From Methylobacterium sp. DB0501 (GTDB lineage: Bacteria; Pseudomonadota; Alphaproteobacteria; Rhizobiales; Beijerinckiaceae), in assembly GCF_011043735.1 (NCBI RefSeq), contig NZ_JAAKGV010000032.1, positions 1 to 49,142 on the forward strand: DNA of 49,142 bases, read 5' to 3'. A program made the position numbers and the translations under genes. Below the pieces are notes generated by a model. It was not told where the DNA came from. It did not search any database and saw only the letters and a program-made list of their open reading frames with translations. Position 1 is the stretch's first letter; each line of letters begins with the position of its first letter. Positions 12,265 to 21,734 of the stretch are shown piece by piece.

Positions 12265-13368
12265 CTACACCACCACGGTGATCGCCTGCGCCGCCCGGGT
12301 CAGCGCCGTGTAGAGCCAACGCGCCCGGTGCTCGCGGAAGGCGTAGGATTCGTCGAACAGCACGACCTTGTCCCATTGCGAGCCCTGCGCCTTGTGGACG
12401 GTGAGCGCGTAGCCGTAGGTGAATTCCTCGGTCTCGCGCCGCAGGATCGCCGGCACCTCCTCCTCGCTGCCGGCGATGACCGAGCGCAGGACCCGGATGT
12501 CCTGCGGCTTGCGGCGGAGCGCCGGATCGTCCTCCGGCACCACGTCGAGGCGCACGAGGTCGGGGCGGGGGGCGGCGCGCAGGGCCTGGACGGTCCAGGT
12601 CGAGCCGTTGAGCAGGCCCTTGGTGCGGTCGTTGCGCAGGCAGACCAGCTTCTCGCCCACCGCCGGCATCGGATCGGCGTGCCCGATCAGCTCGCGGATG
12701 CGGCCGTTGTAGAGCCGCCGGGTGCGGTTCATCCCGACCAGCACCTGATCGGCGGCGAGCACCGATTGCGGGTCGATGTCGCGCCGCGGGATCACCCGGC
12801 TCTCGCCATAGGCGCCGTAGTCCAGCCGTCCGCCCTCGCGGACGGTCATGGCGAGGCGCACGATCGGGTTGTCGGCGGCCTGGCGGTGGACCTCCGTCAG
12901 CATCACGTCGGGCTCGGCCTCGGTGAAGAAGCCGCCGCCCTTCACCGGCGGCAGCTGGGCCGGATCGCCCAGCACCAGGACCGGCGTGCCGAAGGACAGG
13001 AGGTCGTTGCCCAGGTCACCGTCGACCATCGAGCACTCGTCGATGACGACGAGGGCCGCCTTGCTCACCGGCCCGGTGCGGTTGAGGGTGAAGGCGGGCC
13101 CGCCCTCGGTATCCTCGCGGGTGCGGTAGATCAGGCTGTGGATGGTGGACGCGTCGGGGCAGCCGCGGGCGCGCATCACCGAGGCCGCCTTGCCGGTATA
13201 GGCGCAGAACAGCACCCCGCCCTCGACATCCTCGGCGAGGCGCCGGGCCAGCGTGGTCTTGCCGGTGCCGGCGAAGCCGAACAGGCGGAAGACCTGCGGG
13301 CTGCCGCGCTTCAGCCAGTCCGACACCGCCTTGAGCGCCGCTTCCTGCTGGGGCCCGAGCTCGCTCAC
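12265..13368 (-). CDS. ATP-dependent RecD-like DNA helicase
   Basis: 367 residues, superfamily 1B, shorter than RecD2. Walker A GFAGTGKTT is at 31-39, Walker B VVIDE at 107-111, then GDPAQLPPV (motif III), a linker region with VGEKLVCLRNDRTKGLLNGS, and the C-terminal helicase motifs TVHKAQGSQWDKVVLFDE and LYTALTRA. Such proteins act on DNA ends or replication forks; the partner is unknown here. The start is GTG 13368 with GAGAAG just before it. It lies 13 bases downstream of the antiporter gene and is probably co-transcribed with it. Confidence 0.9.
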   Translation of the reverse strand: MSELGPQQEAALKAVSDWLKRGSPQVFRLFGFAGTGKTTLARRLAEDVEGGVLFCAYTGKAASVMRARGCPDASTIHSLIYRTREDTEGGPAFTLNRTGPVSKAALVVIDECSMVDGDLGNDLLSFGTPVLVLGDPAQLPPVKGGGFFTEAEPDVMLTEVHRQAADNPIVRLAMTVREGGRLDYGAYGESRVIPRRDIDPQSVLAADQVLVGMNRTRRLYNGRIRELIGHADPMPAVGEKLVCLRNDRTKGLLNGSTWTVQALRAAPRPDLVRLDVVPEDDPALRRKPQDIRVLRSVIAGSEEEVPAILRRETEEFTYGYALTVHKAQGSQWDKVVLFDESYAFREHRARWLYTALTRAAQAITVVV

Positions 13369-13381
13369 GCTTCTCTCGCAA

Positions 13382-15172
13382 TCACTGGGGCTTTCCTACG
13401 GTGCGGCGGGCCTGGAAGGGCGCGACCGGCGGCGCCTCCTTGCGGCGCAGGGTGGCGCGGAACTCGTCGCGGCGCTCGTGGATCGAGGCGATGACCAGCC
13501 CCATCGGCACCCCGACATCGACGAGCACGGCTTCGGAGAGCTGGAGCGAGGCCTCGATCGTCTCCGGCACCGCGTCGTCGACGCCCATCTCGTAGAGGGC
13601 GGTGGCGTGGCGGGCATCCCGCGCCCGGGCCACGATGGTCAGGTCCGGCCGCTCGGCGCGGGCCGCCGCCACCACCGCCTCGACGGCGCGGGGCTGGTCG
13701 AGGGTCACCACCAGGGCGCGGGCGGTGTCGATGCCGCAGCGGCGCAGGAGCTCCGAATTGGCCGAATCGCCGAAATAGACCGGGTTGCCGAGGCGGCGCT
13801 GGTCGGCGACGCGGGCGGCATCCATGTCGAGGGCGATGTAGGGCACCTTGTGGCGGGCCAGCATCTCGGCGACGAGCTGGCCGACCCGGCCGTAGCCCGC
13901 GACGATCACCCGGCCGGGCTGGCGCTCCGGCGGCGGCGGCTCGGCCCGGGCCCGGCCCAAAGCCGTCCGGTCGATCCGCCGGCCGAGGCGGCGGGCGAGC
14001 GCCGCGAGGCCGGGAATCATCACCATCGTGGCGGTGGTGACGACGAGCGCCGCCTGGCCGAGATCATCGGGCACGAGGCCGGCGGCCAGCGCGCTGCCGA
14101 CGAGCACGAAGGCGAACTCGCCCCCGGGGCCGAGCAGGAGCGCCGATTCGAGCGCCACCGCCCGGGGCAGCCGCAGGGCGGTGGCGATCGCCACGATCAC
14201 CCCGCCCTTCAGGACGAGGAGGCCGAGGGCCAGCCCCAGGATGGTGAGCGGCGTCTTCATCAGCACCGCCGGGTCGATCCCCATGCCGACCGAGACGAAG
14301 AACACGCCCAGAAGCAGGCCCTTGAACGGGTCGATCGTCGCCTCGATCGCCCGGCGATACTCGGTCTCGGCGAGGAGCAGCCCGGCCACGAAGGCGCCGA
14401 GCGTCATCGACAACCCGCTCGCCGCCGCGAGGAGGGCGGTGGCCGCGATGACGAGGAGGCAGGCCGCCATGAACAATTCGGGGCTGCGGGTGCGGGCCAC
14501 GAGCTGGAACAGCGGCCTCAGGCCCAGCCGCCCGGCGCCGACCAGCAGGGCCAGGGCGACCGCCGCCTGGCCGAGCGCCAGCGCCAGCCCGGTCACCGCG
14601 TCGCTGTCCTTGCGGCCGAGCACCGCGATGGCGAACAGCACGGGCGCGACGGCGAGGTCCTGGAACAGCAGCACTGCGAAGCTCGCCCGGCCGGCCGGGG
14701 TGTTGAGCCGCTTCTGCTCGGCCAGCACCGGCAGCACGATGGCGGTGGAGGAGAGGGCGAGCGCCAGCCCGACCAGGATCGCCGCGATGGGCGGGACGTC
14801 GAGCGCCATCAGCACCGCCCCGACGAGCAGGCTCGACACCACCACCTGCAGCGAGCCGAGGCCGAAGACCAGGCGACGCAGGATGCGCAGGCGCTCCCAC
14901 GACAGCTCGACCCCGATCATGAACATCAGGAACACCACGCCGAGCTCGGCGAGATGGGCGATCTCGGTGCGGCTCGAGATCGTTACCGCGCCGAGCCAGG
15001 GCACCGTCTCGGTGAGCCGCCCGAGGCCCGACGGCCCGAGCAGCGCGCCGGCCCCGATGAAGCCGAGGACCGGGCTGACGCGCAGGCGATGGAACAACGG
15101 CACCACGATCCCGGCGGTGACCAGGAACAGGATGACCTCCTTGTAGGAGCCGGACGCGGCGTGCTCGGTCAT
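13382..15172 (-). CDS. KefB/KefC-like cation:proton antiporter
   Basis: 596 residues. About twelve hydrophobic segments occupy roughly 10-395 (CPA2 Na+/H+ exchanger fold), with the family stretches GFIGAGALLGPSGLG, LAELGVVFLMFMIGVELS, ALSSTAIVLPVL and LLLGPGGEFAFVL. A cytosolic RCK/TrkA-N domain follows (VIVAGYGRVGQLVAEML, about 418-435). It would move K+ outward in exchange for protons, gated by nucleotide or glutathione adducts in the family; no KefF/KefG partner is nearby. I chose ATG 15172, as upstream sequence in the same frame is antisense to the next gene. It is first gene of a two-gene unit with the helicase. Confidence 0.9.
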   Translation of the reverse strand: MTEHAASGSYKEVILFLVTAGIVVPLFHRLRVSPVLGFIGAGALLGPSGLGRLTETVPWLGAVTISSRTEIAHLAELGVVFLMFMIGVELSWERLRILRRLVFGLGSLQVVVSSLLVGAVLMALDVPPIAAILVGLALALSSTAIVLPVLAEQKRLNTPAGRASFAVLLFQDLAVAPVLFAIAVLGRKDSDAVTGLALALGQAAVALALLVGAGRLGLRPLFQLVARTRSPELFMAACLLVIAATALLAAASGLSMTLGAFVAGLLLAETEYRRAIEATIDPFKGLLLGVFFVSVGMGIDPAVLMKTPLTILGLALGLLVLKGGVIVAIATALRLPRAVALESALLLGPGGEFAFVLVGSALAAGLVPDDLGQAALVVTTATMVMIPGLAALARRLGRRIDRTALGRARAEPPPPERQPGRVIVAGYGRVGQLVAEMLARHKVPYIALDMDAARVADQRRLGNPVYFGDSANSELLRRCGIDTARALVVTLDQPRAVEAVVAAARAERPDLTIVARARDARHATALYEMGVDDAVPETIEASLQLSEAVLVDVGVPMGLVIASIHERRDEFRATLRRKEAPPVAPFQARRTVGKPQ

Positions 15173-15327
15173 CGGGAGCGGCAGGGCCTTATCGGTTCGC
15201 GGATGGGGGAATAGCCCCGCCGCGAGTCGCAGCCGGGGGCTCGGGCCGCCATCATGCGGAGGGGGCCCGCCGGAGCAAGCCAAAAGGGTGCCGCGGCCGG
15301 CGCTTTCGCGATCGCCGGCCGGAATTT

Positions 15328-16662
15328 TCAATCCAGAGTTGCGAGAGCCATCTCCAGGTCCGCCGCCAGATCCTCCGGATGCTCGATGCCGATCGAGACC
15401 CGGATCGTCGCATCGGTGACGCCGAGGCGGTCGCGCACCGCCTTCGGTACGCCCGAATGGGTGGTCGAGGCCGGGTGGCTCGCGAGCGATTCGGTGCCCC
15501 CCAAGCTCACCGCGAGCTTGAACAGCTGGAGCGCATTGAGCACCCGGAACGCCTCCGGCTCGGCCCCCGCGACGTCGAACGAGAAGGTCGAGCCCGGCGC
15601 GGCGCATTGCGCCGCATAGACCCGGGCCGCACCGGAGCCGGGTTCGAGATGGCCGAGATGGTGGAGCTTCGTCACCTTCGGGTGGGCGCGCAGCCGCTCC
15701 GCGATGATCTCGCCGTTGCGGTTGGCCTTCTCCATCCGCAGCGTCAGGGTTTCGAGCGAGCGCCCGAGCATCCAGCACGAATGCGGATCGAGCTGGGTGC
15801 CGATCGCCGAGCGCAGCAGCCGCACCGGCTTCATCCGGGCCGCTGCGCCGAGCGCCGCCCCGGCGATGAGGTCGGAATGGCCGCCGACGTATTTCGTCAG
15901 CGAGTAGACCGAGATGTCGGCGCCAAAGCGCAACGGGTGCTGGAAGAGGGGGCCGAGCAGCGTGTTGTCGCAGACCACCACCGGCGCCTGTCCGCCCTGG
16001 CTGGCCCCGATCCGGTCGGCCGCCTGGCGTACCAGCCCGAGATCGACGAGCGTGTTCAAGGGATTGGACGGCGTCTCGACCATCACGACGCTGACGCGGC
16101 CGCCGCTTTCCCTGGCCAGCGCCTCCGCGGCCTCGGCCGCCGCGGCGACGCTGCCCGCGTCGGTGCCGTCCTGGAAGCCGACGGCGCCGATGCCGAAGCC
16201 CGCGAGCGTCCTGGCGATCAGCGTCTCGGTGCCGCCGTAGAGCGGTTGCGAGTGCAGCACCACGTCGCCGGGCCGGGCATGCGCCAGGATCACGGTGGCG
16301 ATCGCCGACATGCCGGAGGAGAACAGGAGGGCCGCCTCCGCCTCCTCGAACACCGCCAGGCGGTCCTCGACGATCTCGCTGTTGGGATGGTTGAAGCGCG
16401 AATAGACCAGGCCGGCCGCCTCGCCGGCCGGCGGCTCGCGCCGCCCCGAGACGTAGTCGAAGAACGCCTTGCCGTGCTCGGCGGAGGTGAACACGAAGGT
16501 CGAGGTGAGGAAGACCGGCGGCTTCACCGCCCCCTCCGACAGGGCGGGATCGTAGCCGTAGCCGAGCATCAGGGTCTCGGGGTTCAGGCGGCGATTGCCC
16601 AAATGATCCTTGTGGTAGCGGTCCTTGTGATAGGGGTCCTTGCGGTCGCGGTCGTCCGACAT
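15328..16662 (-). CDS. Cystathionine gamma-synthase-family PLP enzyme
   Basis: 444 residues, Cys/Met-metabolism PLP fold. Visible: FSSGMSAI (cofactor phosphate), YGGTETL, VMVETPSNP, CDNTLL (Asp contacting the pyridine nitrogen) and SLTKYVGGHSD with Lys257 as the Schiff-base lysine. Substrate choice between O-acyl-homoserine sulfhydrylation, gamma-synthase and gamma-lyase cannot be settled by reading. An odd N-terminus repeats KDPYHKDRYHKDH, a His/Lys/Asp-rich tail absent from most family members. ATG 16662 is chosen because it precedes this tail and no family homology lies upstream. It is a single gene, divergent from the membrane-protein operon at 16919. Confidence 0.9.
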   Translation of the reverse strand: MSDDRDRKDPYHKDRYHKDHLGNRRLNPETLMLGYGYDPALSEGAVKPPVFLTSTFVFTSAEHGKAFFDYVSGRREPPAGEAAGLVYSRFNHPNSEIVEDRLAVFEEAEAALLFSSGMSAIATVILAHARPGDVVLHSQPLYGGTETLIARTLAGFGIGAVGFQDGTDAGSVAAAAEAAEALARESGGRVSVVMVETPSNPLNTLVDLGLVRQAADRIGASQGGQAPVVVCDNTLLGPLFQHPLRFGADISVYSLTKYVGGHSDLIAGAALGAAARMKPVRLLRSAIGTQLDPHSCWMLGRSLETLTLRMEKANRNGEIIAERLRAHPKVTKLHHLGHLEPGSGAARVYAAQCAAPGSTFSFDVAGAEPEAFRVLNALQLFKLAVSLGGTESLASHPASTTHSGVPKAVRDRLGVTDATIRVSIGIEHPEDLAADLEMALATLD

Positions 16663-16918
16663 GCGGGGCCTCGCTCCGGTCTGGCGACGCCGTCGCACGG
16701 CGTCGGAATCGGCGCGACGACCGCGCCACGACCTAATTCTAGCCCGGCTCGCGACGTTTTGCGGTGCGTAAACCGCCGCCCGGACGCTGCGCCGCGGCAG
16801 GGTCCACTCGCCCAGGGCGCATTTTCGGCGCAAAACCCGCCTAGGACGAAGGATTGAGAATCCGTGTACGCAGCCGCGACCCCGGGCGGCCCTGCGAGGT
16901 GTGGTGCGAGGAGTGGTG

Positions 16919-18145
16919 ATGGGCCGACAGCCTCCCGATCGGGTCGTGGTGCGCGAGAAGCGCGCCTGGACCGACGAGACCGACGCCTGGAAGCAGGATC
17001 GGGCGATCCGCAAGGGCTACCGCATCCGCTGGGGCTACGTCGCCATCGCCTACCTGGTCGAGGCGCTGGTGATCTGCACCTCGCTCGCCGGAGCGTGGTT
17101 CTTCGCCGAGACCTATGCGAACCCCAACGACCAGAGCTTCTGGTTCATGCTGCTGGCGCCGATCGTCTACGCGGCGATCGAGCTGTGCCGGGTGCCGCTC
17201 GGCATCCTGATCCGGGTCCAGCGCGACTGGCTGATCAAGAGCCTCGCGGTGATCGGCATCGTGATGGCGGCGGGCGTGACCACCAAGTCGGTGTCGCAGC
17301 TCGGCGAGATGATGTTCCATCCCCGCCTCGCCGAGGCCTCGAAGGCCCGTACCGTCCTGAAGGAAGCGGAGGCCGACCGCGGCACGATCGACAACCGCAT
17401 CGCCCAGGCCGACGCCCGGGTGGCGCAGTACGCGGCGGAGGCCGCGGCGCTCGAGAAGCGCACCACCGAGGCCTCGGCGCAGCTCGCCGGCCTGCCGGGC
17501 CAGCGCTGCGAGCGCCTGTCGGGCACCAACAGCCGCGGCAAGCGCTACAACTACCTGCGCTGCGTCACCGATCCGCGCACCGCCACCATCGCGGGCAGCC
17601 TGAAATCCGCCGGCGACGAGCGGGCGGCGGTGGCCAGGAACCTGGCGGAGGCCCGCACCGCCCGGGCCCAGCTCGACCGCGCCGCCGCCGACCGCCGGGT
17701 GACGGAAGCCGAAGGGGCCTATCGCGACGCGGTGCGGCGCTCGCAGCTCCACTCCTTCACCGCCATGGTCTACGGCGCCGATCCGGTCGACGTGACCGAC
17801 CAGCAGGTCCACGCCTTCCTGCGCATCTTCGTCTTCGCGCCGGCCCTGTGCGCCGCCTTCGCCTCGACGCTGCTCGCGCTCTGCGCCGTGCAGGTGCGCC
17901 GGACCTACCGCGACGAGGACGACCTCGACGCGGTGATGCAGGCCGAGGGCGTGCCGCTGCTCCTCAACCAGCTGGCCGAGAGCCGGACGGTGATGAACGA
18001 CGCGGAGCGGGCGGTGCGGGAAGCGGTGGCGTCGGGCGCCGCGATCCCCCTCGACCAGCGCCGCTCGCCGACCGTGCCCCAGGCCGGCACGCCCCCGGCG
18101 CCGCCGGCGCGCGACGACGACCGCATCGAGAGGCCGAGACCGTGA
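16919..18145 (+). CDS. Membrane protein with periplasmic or cytosolic coiled coil, unknown function
   Basis: About 408 residues. Hydrophobic helices lie near residues 40-65, 75-95 and 105-125, followed by a long Ala/Glu/Arg heptad region (about 140-290), another helix near 305-330 and a disordered Pro-rich tail. A Cys pair sits in the coiled region (GQRCERL...YLRCVTD). The overall shape resembles DUF4407-type proteins, but I would not assign that family. ATG 16919 has AGGAG five bases upstream; GTG codons just before it are alternatives. Its stop overlaps the next start (GTGA), so the two proteins are translationally coupled and may form one complex. Confidence 0.75.
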   Translation: MGRQPPDRVVVREKRAWTDETDAWKQDRAIRKGYRIRWGYVAIAYLVEALVICTSLAGAWFFAETYANPNDQSFWFMLLAPIVYAAIELCRVPLGILIRVQRDWLIKSLAVIGIVMAAGVTTKSVSQLGEMMFHPRLAEASKARTVLKEAEADRGTIDNRIAQADARVAQYAAEAAALEKRTTEASAQLAGLPGQRCERLSGTNSRGKRYNYLRCVTDPRTATIAGSLKSAGDERAAVARNLAEARTARAQLDRAAADRRVTEAEGAYRDAVRRSQLHSFTAMVYGADPVDVTDQQVHAFLRIFVFAPALCAAFASTLLALCAVQVRRTYRDEDDLDAVMQAEGVPLLLNQLAESRTVMNDAERAVREAVASGAAIPLDQRRSPTVPQAGTPPAPPARDDDRIERPRP

Positions 18146-18795
18146 GCTACCACGCACCGGGCACGCCGGAGAACGTCGCGCTCGCCCAGCACGTCAACGG
18201 GCGCCTGCGGGCCGAGGCCCGGATCTCCAACGCCCGCGCCTTCCTGTTCCGGGCGATCGGGCTGGGGGCCTTCGTGGGGCTGGCCGGCGCCGGGCTGGGT
18301 GCCGCCTTCTACGGCTACGCCACGATGAACGAGGTCGGCAACGCGTCCGACAAGCTCGCCAAGGCCCTGACCCAGGCCCTCGAGACCACCACGCTCAAGA
18401 CGAGCGGAGAGGTCCGGCTGACCGACAACACCCTCAAGATCGAAGGGGGGCTGCCGGCGGCGAAGGGGCGCCCGGACGTGGCCTCGCTCACCGGCAACCA
18501 GGGCAAGACCGAGGCACCCGCCAACGCCGCCGTGCGCACGAGCTTCACGGTGTTCAAGACCGTGCCCTATCTCGATGGCACGATCGTCACCGGCTGGAAC
18601 TTCAAGGGCGACGAGCAGAAGCCCGAGAAGCAGTATTGCTACGTGACCCGGCCCCAGACCTTCGGCGACGGCGCCACCTCGAACCAGACCACCGTGGCGA
18701 TCGACGGCGAACTCCTGCCCCAGCCGGCCCGGTCGGAGATCAACTTCGCGGTGATCGCCCGCAGCTGCGTGTGGTTCGATCCGTCGAAGCTGTGA
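18142..18795 (+). CDS. Single-pass membrane protein with exported domain, unknown function
   Basis: 217 residues from GTG 18142, which overlaps the previous stop by four bases. A cytosolic N-terminus (about 1-35) is followed by one Gly/Ala-rich membrane helix (about 36-62), then a soluble domain (about 65-217) with YCYVTRPQTFG and SCVWFDPSKL; the two Cys could form a disulfide if outside. No named family recognised. It is coupled to the coiled-coil membrane protein upstream. The MoxR gene follows 77 bases later, so the three may share a transcript. Confidence 0.75.
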   Translation: MSYHAPGTPENVALAQHVNGRLRAEARISNARAFLFRAIGLGAFVGLAGAGLGAAFYGYATMNEVGNASDKLAKALTQALETTTLKTSGEVRLTDNTLKIEGGLPAAKGRPDVASLTGNQGKTEAPANAAVRTSFTVFKTVPYLDGTIVTGWNFKGDEQKPEKQYCYVTRPQTFGDGATSNQTTVAIDGELLPQPARSEINFAVIARSCVWFDPSKL

Positions 18796-18872
18796 GAGGG
18801 GCGGGGCTCGCCAGCGCCGCCTTCGCCGCATAGGTTCGGGGAAATCCCCTCGAAGGACGTGACGCGAGCCCG

Positions 18873-19718
18873 ATGCGCTTTACCGGAACCGAGAGCTACG
18901 TCGCCACCGGCGACCTCACCGTCGCGGTCAACGCCGCCATCACCCTGGAGCGGCCGCTCCTCGTCAAGGGCGAGCCGGGCACCGGCAAGACCGTGCTGGC
19001 GGAGGAGATCGCCCGGGGCCTGAAGGCCCCGCTGCTGACCTGGCACATCAAGTCGACCACCAAGGCGCAGCAGGGCCTCTACGAGTACGACGCGGTCTCG
19101 CGCCTGCGCGACTCGCAGCTCGGCGACCCGCGGGTGTCGGACATCGCCAACTACATCCGCCGCGGCAAGCTGTGGGACGCCTTCACGGCACCCGAGCGGC
19201 CGGTTCTCCTGATCGACGAGATCGACAAGGCCGACATCGAGTTCCCGAACGACCTGCTGCTCGAACTCGACCGGATGGAGTTCCACGTCTACGAGACCGG
19301 CGAGACCGTGCGGGCGGCGCGCCGGCCGATCGTCATCATCACGTCGAACAACGAGAAGGAACTGCCGGACGCCTTCCTGCGCCGCTGCTTCTTCCACTAC
19401 ATCAAGTTCCCGGACGCCGACACGCTCAAGGCGATCGTCGACGTGCATTACCCGGGCATCAAGCAGCGCCTCGTCGAGGAGGCCCTGAGGATCTTCTTCG
19501 AGGTGCGGGAGGCCCCGGGCCTCAAGAAGAAGCCCTCGACCTCGGAACTGCTGGACTGGCTCAAGCTGCTGATGGCCGAGGAGATCGGGCCGGAGCAGTT
19601 GCGCGAGCGCGACCCCCGCAAGCTGATCCCGCCGCTGCACGGGGCGCTCCTGAAGAACGAGCAGGATGTCGGGCTCTTCGAGAAGCTCGCCTTCCTGAGC
19701 CGCCGCGAGGGACGCTAG
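18873..19718 (+). CDS. MoxR-family AAA+ ATPase
   Basis: 281 residues. Walker A GEPGTGKT is at 33-40, Walker B PVLLIDEIDKADIEF, sensor 1 IITSNNEKELPDAFLRRC. The pattern LYEYDAVSRLRDSQLG is typical of the MoxR subgroup that works with a VWA (CoxE-like) partner in cofactor or complex maturation. No VWA gene follows here; next is a SixA-type phosphatase after only four bases, so the two are co-transcribed. The client is unknown. Confidence 0.92.
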   Translation: MRFTGTESYVATGDLTVAVNAAITLERPLLVKGEPGTGKTVLAEEIARGLKAPLLTWHIKSTTKAQQGLYEYDAVSRLRDSQLGDPRVSDIANYIRRGKLWDAFTAPERPVLLIDEIDKADIEFPNDLLLELDRMEFHVYETGETVRAARRPIVIITSNNEKELPDAFLRRCFFHYIKFPDADTLKAIVDVHYPGIKQRLVEEALRIFFEVREAPGLKKKPSTSELLDWLKLLMAEEIGPEQLRERDPRKLIPPLHGALLKNEQDVGLFEKLAFLSRREGR

Positions 19719-19722
19719 AGCG

Positions 19723-20241
19723 ATGCGCCGCCTGATCCTGCTCCGCCACGCCAAGTCCGACTGGCCGGACGGCACGTCGGACGTCGACCGGCCGCTCGCC
19801 GCCCGCGGCCGGGACGCCGCGCCCAAGATGGCCGCCTACCTGGCGGCGGAGGGGCTGATCCCCGACCGGGTGCTGGTCTCACCGGCCCGGCGCACGCGGG
19901 AGACCTGGGACCTGGTCAGGCCGGCCCTCGGGTCTGCGCCGGACGAGACCGTGCCGCAGATCTACGAGGCCCCGGTCTCGCGCCTCCTCGACGTGGTGCA
20001 CGCCATCCCGGACGAGGCCGCCACGATCCTGATGATCGGGCACAATCCGGGCTTCCAGGACCTCGCCCGGCTGCTGTCCGAGCCCGGGGAGGCGCGGCGG
20101 GCGCTGACCAAGAAATACCCGACGGCGGCGGTCGCGGTGATCGACCTGCCGGCGGGGTCCTGGGCCCAGGTCGAGGCCGGGGCGGGGACGATCGAGCGGT
20201 TCGTGACCCCGAAGAGCTTAGGGTACGGCGAGGACGAGTGA
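19723..20241 (+). CDS. SixA-like histidine phosphatase
   Basis: 172 residues, histidine phosphatase branch 1. It begins MRRLILLRHAKSDW, the RHG-variant catalytic motif with His9, then SPARRTRETW (second arginine) and the late MIGHNPGF (second catalytic His). SixA in E. coli removes phosphate from histidine phosphotransfer proteins such as ArcB and NPr; the target here is unknown. It starts four bases after the MoxR gene. Confidence 0.9.
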   Translation: MRRLILLRHAKSDWPDGTSDVDRPLAARGRDAAPKMAAYLAAEGLIPDRVLVSPARRTRETWDLVRPALGSAPDETVPQIYEAPVSRLLDVVHAIPDEAATILMIGHNPGFQDLARLLSEPGEARRALTKKYPTAAVAVIDLPAGSWAQVEAGAGTIERFVTPKSLGYGEDE

Positions 20242-20433
20242 GCGACGGGCGGTGAAGTCGCCGTCGTGATCGAGGCAGGGCCGTCCGGGACGCGGGAAGG
20301 GCGCGGGCCTCTCCTCGCCCGGCGGGCATGGGATCGTGCGGGGAATGGGGAGACCCGTACCTCGCGCGTTGGAACGCAGCGGACGGTAAATCGCTTAAGA
20401 CAGGCTTAGCCTCAGCAACGCATCCCGGGCCCC

Positions 20434-21639
20434 GTGATCCTCACCGCCTTCCTCGCCTTGAGCCTCGCGGCCGGACCAGCGACCGATGCGGGTGCCGCCC
20501 TGGTCAGGGACGGCGCCGCGCGGATCGGCGAGGGGCTTGCCGCCGCCTCCGCCCTGGCGGCGCCGCTGCGCGAGACCCCGGTCTACCGGCCCGAGGCCCG
20601 GGCGGTGTCGAACTGGCGTGCTGAGACCCGCGACGGGCTCCTGCCGCTCTCGCTCGCCTGGACCGCCTGGGCGGCGCCGGGCGATCCGGCCTTCGTGGCG
20701 CGCTGCGTCAAGCTCAACAATTACTGGTGCATCAAGCGGGCGCGCTGGGACGGCGAGATCGGCGGCGACCAGGAGGGCCATACCGGCTTCGCCACGGCCG
20801 GGCAGGGGGCGGACGCCGCGGTCTCGCTGCTCCGGCGCTATTACGGCGAGTACGGGCGCCGCTCGGCGCTCGCGATCGTCCGGCGCTGGGCGCCGGCGGA
20901 ATGCGCAGGCCCGGTCGCCGCGCGGGCGGCGGCTCCGGCCGGCCGGGCCGCACCGGTACGAGCCGCCTCGCCGGCGCTCGCGGCCCTGGCGCCGCAGGGC
21001 CTCGGCCGGACCCTCAGGGCACGGTTCCTCGCCAGCCACGGCCGCGGCGGCGCCCCCCGGCGGGTCGCGCGGGCGCCTGCGCGCCCGGTTGTCTCCCGCC
21101 CGGTTGCCTCCCGCCCCGTGGCCGGCAACGCCCTGCGGGTCCAGCCCTGGTCGGCGCTCGCCCGGGTGCAGGGGCGGCCGCGCCAGCCGGCCCGCGCCGT
21201 CAAGGCGGCCCCGCTCCCCACCATCGCCACCGGCATCGGCGAGACGGCGCGCCCCGCCGCCGCGATCGAGCCGGGCCGGATCCTCGATGGCGCCCGCCTC
21301 GCCGCGGAAGCCGCCGCCCTGCCGACGCTGGCCGCCGCCCCGGTCTCGGCCCTGCCGCCGGCCTTGCGGCCGCCCGCGCCCCTGTGCGGCTCGGACGAGA
21401 TCCGCATCCAGAACTATGCCGCCCGCATCGCCGGCAGCGTCGGCGTGAAGCCCGGGGACGATCTCGGCCTGTTCACGCCCGACGGGCACGCCACCGCCCG
21501 CCTCGCCCCGGTGCTGCTGGCGATGTCGTCGGTCGAGCTCGGGGCGTTGCGGGCGAGCCCGGCCCTCGTCGCCGCGGCGATCGCCCGGGCCGAGGCCGAG
21601 CGCGGGGCGGCCCGGCAGCAGGCCGACGCCGCGCCTTGA
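20434..21639 (+). CDS. Secreted protein with a muramidase-like domain and long disordered linker
   Basis: 401 residues from GTG 20434. A short signal peptide (ILTAFLALSLAAGPA) comes first. Residues about 85-155 read NNYWCIKRARWDG...GFATAGQGADAAVSLLRRYYGEYGRRSALAIVRRWAPAEC. The same order of features (NNPGN-like, F-x-S/T-x-x-x-G, YY, I-x-RWAP) is known from phage-type peptidoglycan-degrading or structural transglycosylase-like domains, so cell-wall contact is a fair inference, not a certainty. Residues about 155-290 are Ala/Pro/Arg-rich linker; a C-terminal region with CGSDEIRIQNYAARIAG follows. The stop codon lies in the first copy of a 16-bp tandem duplication (21638-21669). Confidence 0.6.
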   Translation: MILTAFLALSLAAGPATDAGAALVRDGAARIGEGLAAASALAAPLRETPVYRPEARAVSNWRAETRDGLLPLSLAWTAWAAPGDPAFVARCVKLNNYWCIKRARWDGEIGGDQEGHTGFATAGQGADAAVSLLRRYYGEYGRRSALAIVRRWAPAECAGPVAARAAAPAGRAAPVRAASPALAALAPQGLGRTLRARFLASHGRGGAPRRVARAPARPVVSRPVASRPVAGNALRVQPWSALARVQGRPRQPARAVKAAPLPTIATGIGETARPAAAIEPGRILDGARLAAEAAALPTLAAAPVSALPPALRPPAPLCGSDEIRIQNYAARIAGSVGVKPGDDLGLFTPDGHATARLAPVLLAMSSVELGALRASPALVAAAIARAEAERGAARQQADAAP

Positions 21640-21669
21640 GCACGTCGCGCCTCGAGCACGTCGCGCCTC
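21638..21669. repeat. Two tandem copies of a 16-bp unit at a stop codon
   Basis: GAGCACGTCGCGCCTC occurs twice in a row (21638-21653, 21654-21669). The TGA of the upstream gene is at 21637-21639, so the repeat starts inside it. It is unrelated in sequence to the 16-bp repeat at the nadE stop, but equal in unit length and in position relative to a stop codon. Confidence 0.85.
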
Positions 21670-21734
21670 GAGCCCTTGCGGAACCCGTAAGGCCGCGCCA
21701 CCTCCCGGATCACGATGAAGCCAGAGCGTACCGC

